Below are positions 62,364 through 64,000 of a DNA stretch of 64,000 nucleotides, in pieces (position 1 is the first letter of the stretch; each line of letters starts with the position of its first letter). The notes beneath the pieces are model-generated. The model worked only from the letters and a program-made list of their open reading frames with translations. It made no database searches and was not told the origin of the DNA. This stretch comes from Paramecium sonneborni (taxonomy: Eukaryota > Ciliophora > Oligohymenophorea > Peniculida > Parameciidae): positions 355,526 through 419,525 of the forward strand of contig CAJJDN010000090.1 in NCBI GenBank assembly GCA_905182985.1, written 5' to 3'. A program made the translations under genes and the position numbers.

Positions 62364-64000
62364 ATGGATAATTAAATTGAATAAAAGACTTTATTCAAAT
62401 CTAAGTTTAACCACTCCACTCGCAACATCTTTTAATAGAACAAAATTACCAAAAAGCAGATTTTCAGGTATTTATTACATTTATATATCAATCTAGAAGT
62501 TCAAGTCATAATTATTCTCATGAAAGATTAGAAGTTCTTGAAACTAATAAAGATGAGGATGATGTAACTGAATTAATATCTTAACCAATAAATTCTTGCT
62601 TTGAAAGAGTTCTAGATCGAAAACATAGTATAAAAAGCAATCTAGGATCTATTAAAGAGCTATCTGCTTCTGATCAATAAGTTGATCATCCTCAATAATA
62701 AGATTTAAACAATGAAAATGCAGAATAAAATACTCATTAAAATACTCATTCAGCTAGTGGAGCACCTTAAAATACACTAAGAAACAAAAGAAAGTTAAAG
62801 AGATTACCAAGACTCACAGAAGATAAAGAACCATTAAAACCTATTAATGAATTTCAACTTATTATTATGCCTAATAATAAGTATAAATAATGTTGGGATA
62901 TGGCTTTGTTTTTAATTCTTATGTATATTGATTTTATCGATATATAGTTATGTATCAATATTCACACCCTTTAAAATTGGTTTCGTATAAGATGGAGATT
63001 ATTTGATTTGGGATTACTTCGACAATACAATAGATTTCATTTTTATGACAGACATCTTAATTACTTTCCTATGTGCAACATATGATGATGAAGGCAATTT
63101 AATCACTGAAAGAAAAGCAATCATTCTTAACTACATAAAAGGATGGTTCTTTATTGACTTAATGGTAATGCGTCACTTAACATACAGTCATCAATTCCGT
63201 TTTACTTGATTTTGAATGATACCTCTTAGAGATACAACAGTATAGCACGTATGTCCAAAGTTCCCAAAATCTATAGAATAGCCAAAATGATTAAATTGGC
63301 AAGGATGCTCAGATTAAAAGAAATATAATATGTTAAAGTAATCAATATCAACATTGGCAATGAAAGATTCATTCTAGCATTTCTTTTACTTATATTTTCA
63401 TGTCATGTTGTAGGATGCGTTTGGTTTTTTGTAGCAACCTTGTCTGAAGAAGATGATTGGATTTACTTAGAATCTCACACTTTTGATTAGTATATTATTT
63501 CTATGTACTGGGCTGTATAAACTGTTTTAACAGTTGGCTATGGAGATATTAAATTCTACTCTTGGTCTACTAGAATTTTGGCAATCATTTGGATGTTATC
63601 TTCAGTTTATGTTTTTTCCTTTGCTGTTGGATCTTTAGCATCCTTTTTAGATAGACAAGATTAAAATAATTAAATCTATCTCAATCGATTAGCCACACTT
63701 AAAAATATTAAATAAGAATTTAAAATTTCTAAAAAAATGTTTTTAAAAGTTAAAAGAGAACTCAAATACGGCAAAAGAGATTTCTCATAATAATACCACA
63801 TCTTATTAGAAGAATTAACACCTATTTTAAAAATTGAATTAAGTTACATTATGAATAAACATCTCAAATAAGAAATTGGATATTTTTAAGATAAATCTTA
63901 ATAGTTTATTTCAGCTATTGGACCTTTGCTTAAACCAATCAAATTAGAAGCAAATGAATTTGTTTATTGCACAGGAGATCTTGCAGAAGAAATTTATTTT
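62364..64000 (+). CDS. voltage-gated K+ channel with cyclic-nucleotide-binding domain (partial)
   Basis: The 3' end is cut by the window. After a disordered N-terminus (MDNQIEQKTLFKSKFNHS) come S1 (CWDMALFLILIYVSIFTPF), S2-S3 (TIDFIFMTDILITFLCATY, WFFIDLM), an S4 with basic residues (ARMSKVPKIYRIAKMIKLAR), S5, and the selectivity filter TVGYGD at about 63528-63545. The C-linker (FLKVKRELKYGKRDFSQQ) leads into a CNBD-like start (LLKPIKLEANEFVYCTGDLAEEIYF). This is the EAG/CNG-type K+ channel family, greatly expanded in Paramecium, which shapes membrane potential and ciliary beating. At least three small introns (29, 25 and 23 nt) are used. Confidence 0.9.

Overview
The window is macronuclear-type DNA of a ciliate, almost certainly Paramecium. 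Three things point there. TAA and TAG occur throughout every coding region and read as glutamine, with TGA the only stop. Introns are tiny (about 20-34 nt, GTA...TAG) and very frequent. Genes are packed on both strands with only tens to a few hundred AT-rich bases between them. The species cannot be fixed from this sequence alone. All models below use the ciliate code (TAA/TAG = Gln, TGA = stop). Exon joins were worked out by hand; for most genes the spliced length comes out as a whole number of codons.

Layout. 1-9 kb: tail of a gene, a voltage-gated-channel/nucleotide-cyclase fusion, a Myb-like protein, a small unknown, a PX-PH phospholipase D and a repeat protein. 9-16.7 kb: a frameshifted helical protein, a degenerate kinase, coiled-coil protein, a CaMKK-like kinase, an LC8-type dynein light chain, a charged unknown and a casein-kinase-1-like pseudokinase. 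16.8-18.7 kb: two tandem secreted proteins with the DUF2778/Tlde1 L,D-transpeptidase-like fold, then pseudogene remains. 19-31 kb: coiled-coil protein, membrane RING ligase, NudC, WD40 protein, a small HTH protein and an EF-hand protein. 31-41.6 kb: a broken small gene, a polytopic RING-H2 protein with internal repeats, a C2/coiled-coil protein, a polytopic membrane protein whose reading frame is interrupted, and a Bre1-type ubiquitin ligase. 41.8-64 kb: a CNBD channel with a zinc knuckle, a CFAP97/Hemingway-like ciliary protein, a roughly 2,600-residue IP3/ryanodine-receptor-type Ca2+ channel, an ANTH-like protein, a membrane-anchored methyltransferase, coiled-coil and B-box proteins, a MORN protein and a K+ channel cut by the window end.

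Biological theme. Many genes serve membrane excitability, second messengers and cilia: cyclase-channel, CNBD channel, K+ channel, Ca2+-release channel, CaMKK-like kinase, EF-hand, dynein light chain, CFAP97-like, WD40 and MORN. They do not form operons; the linkage is ordinary eukaryotic gene order. The outlier is the tandem DUF2778 pair, whose relatives are bacterial peptidoglycan-cutting enzymes. It is the best candidate for an undescribed system: a probably acquired, secreted anti-bacterial or bacteria-digesting enzyme in a bacterivorous ciliate.
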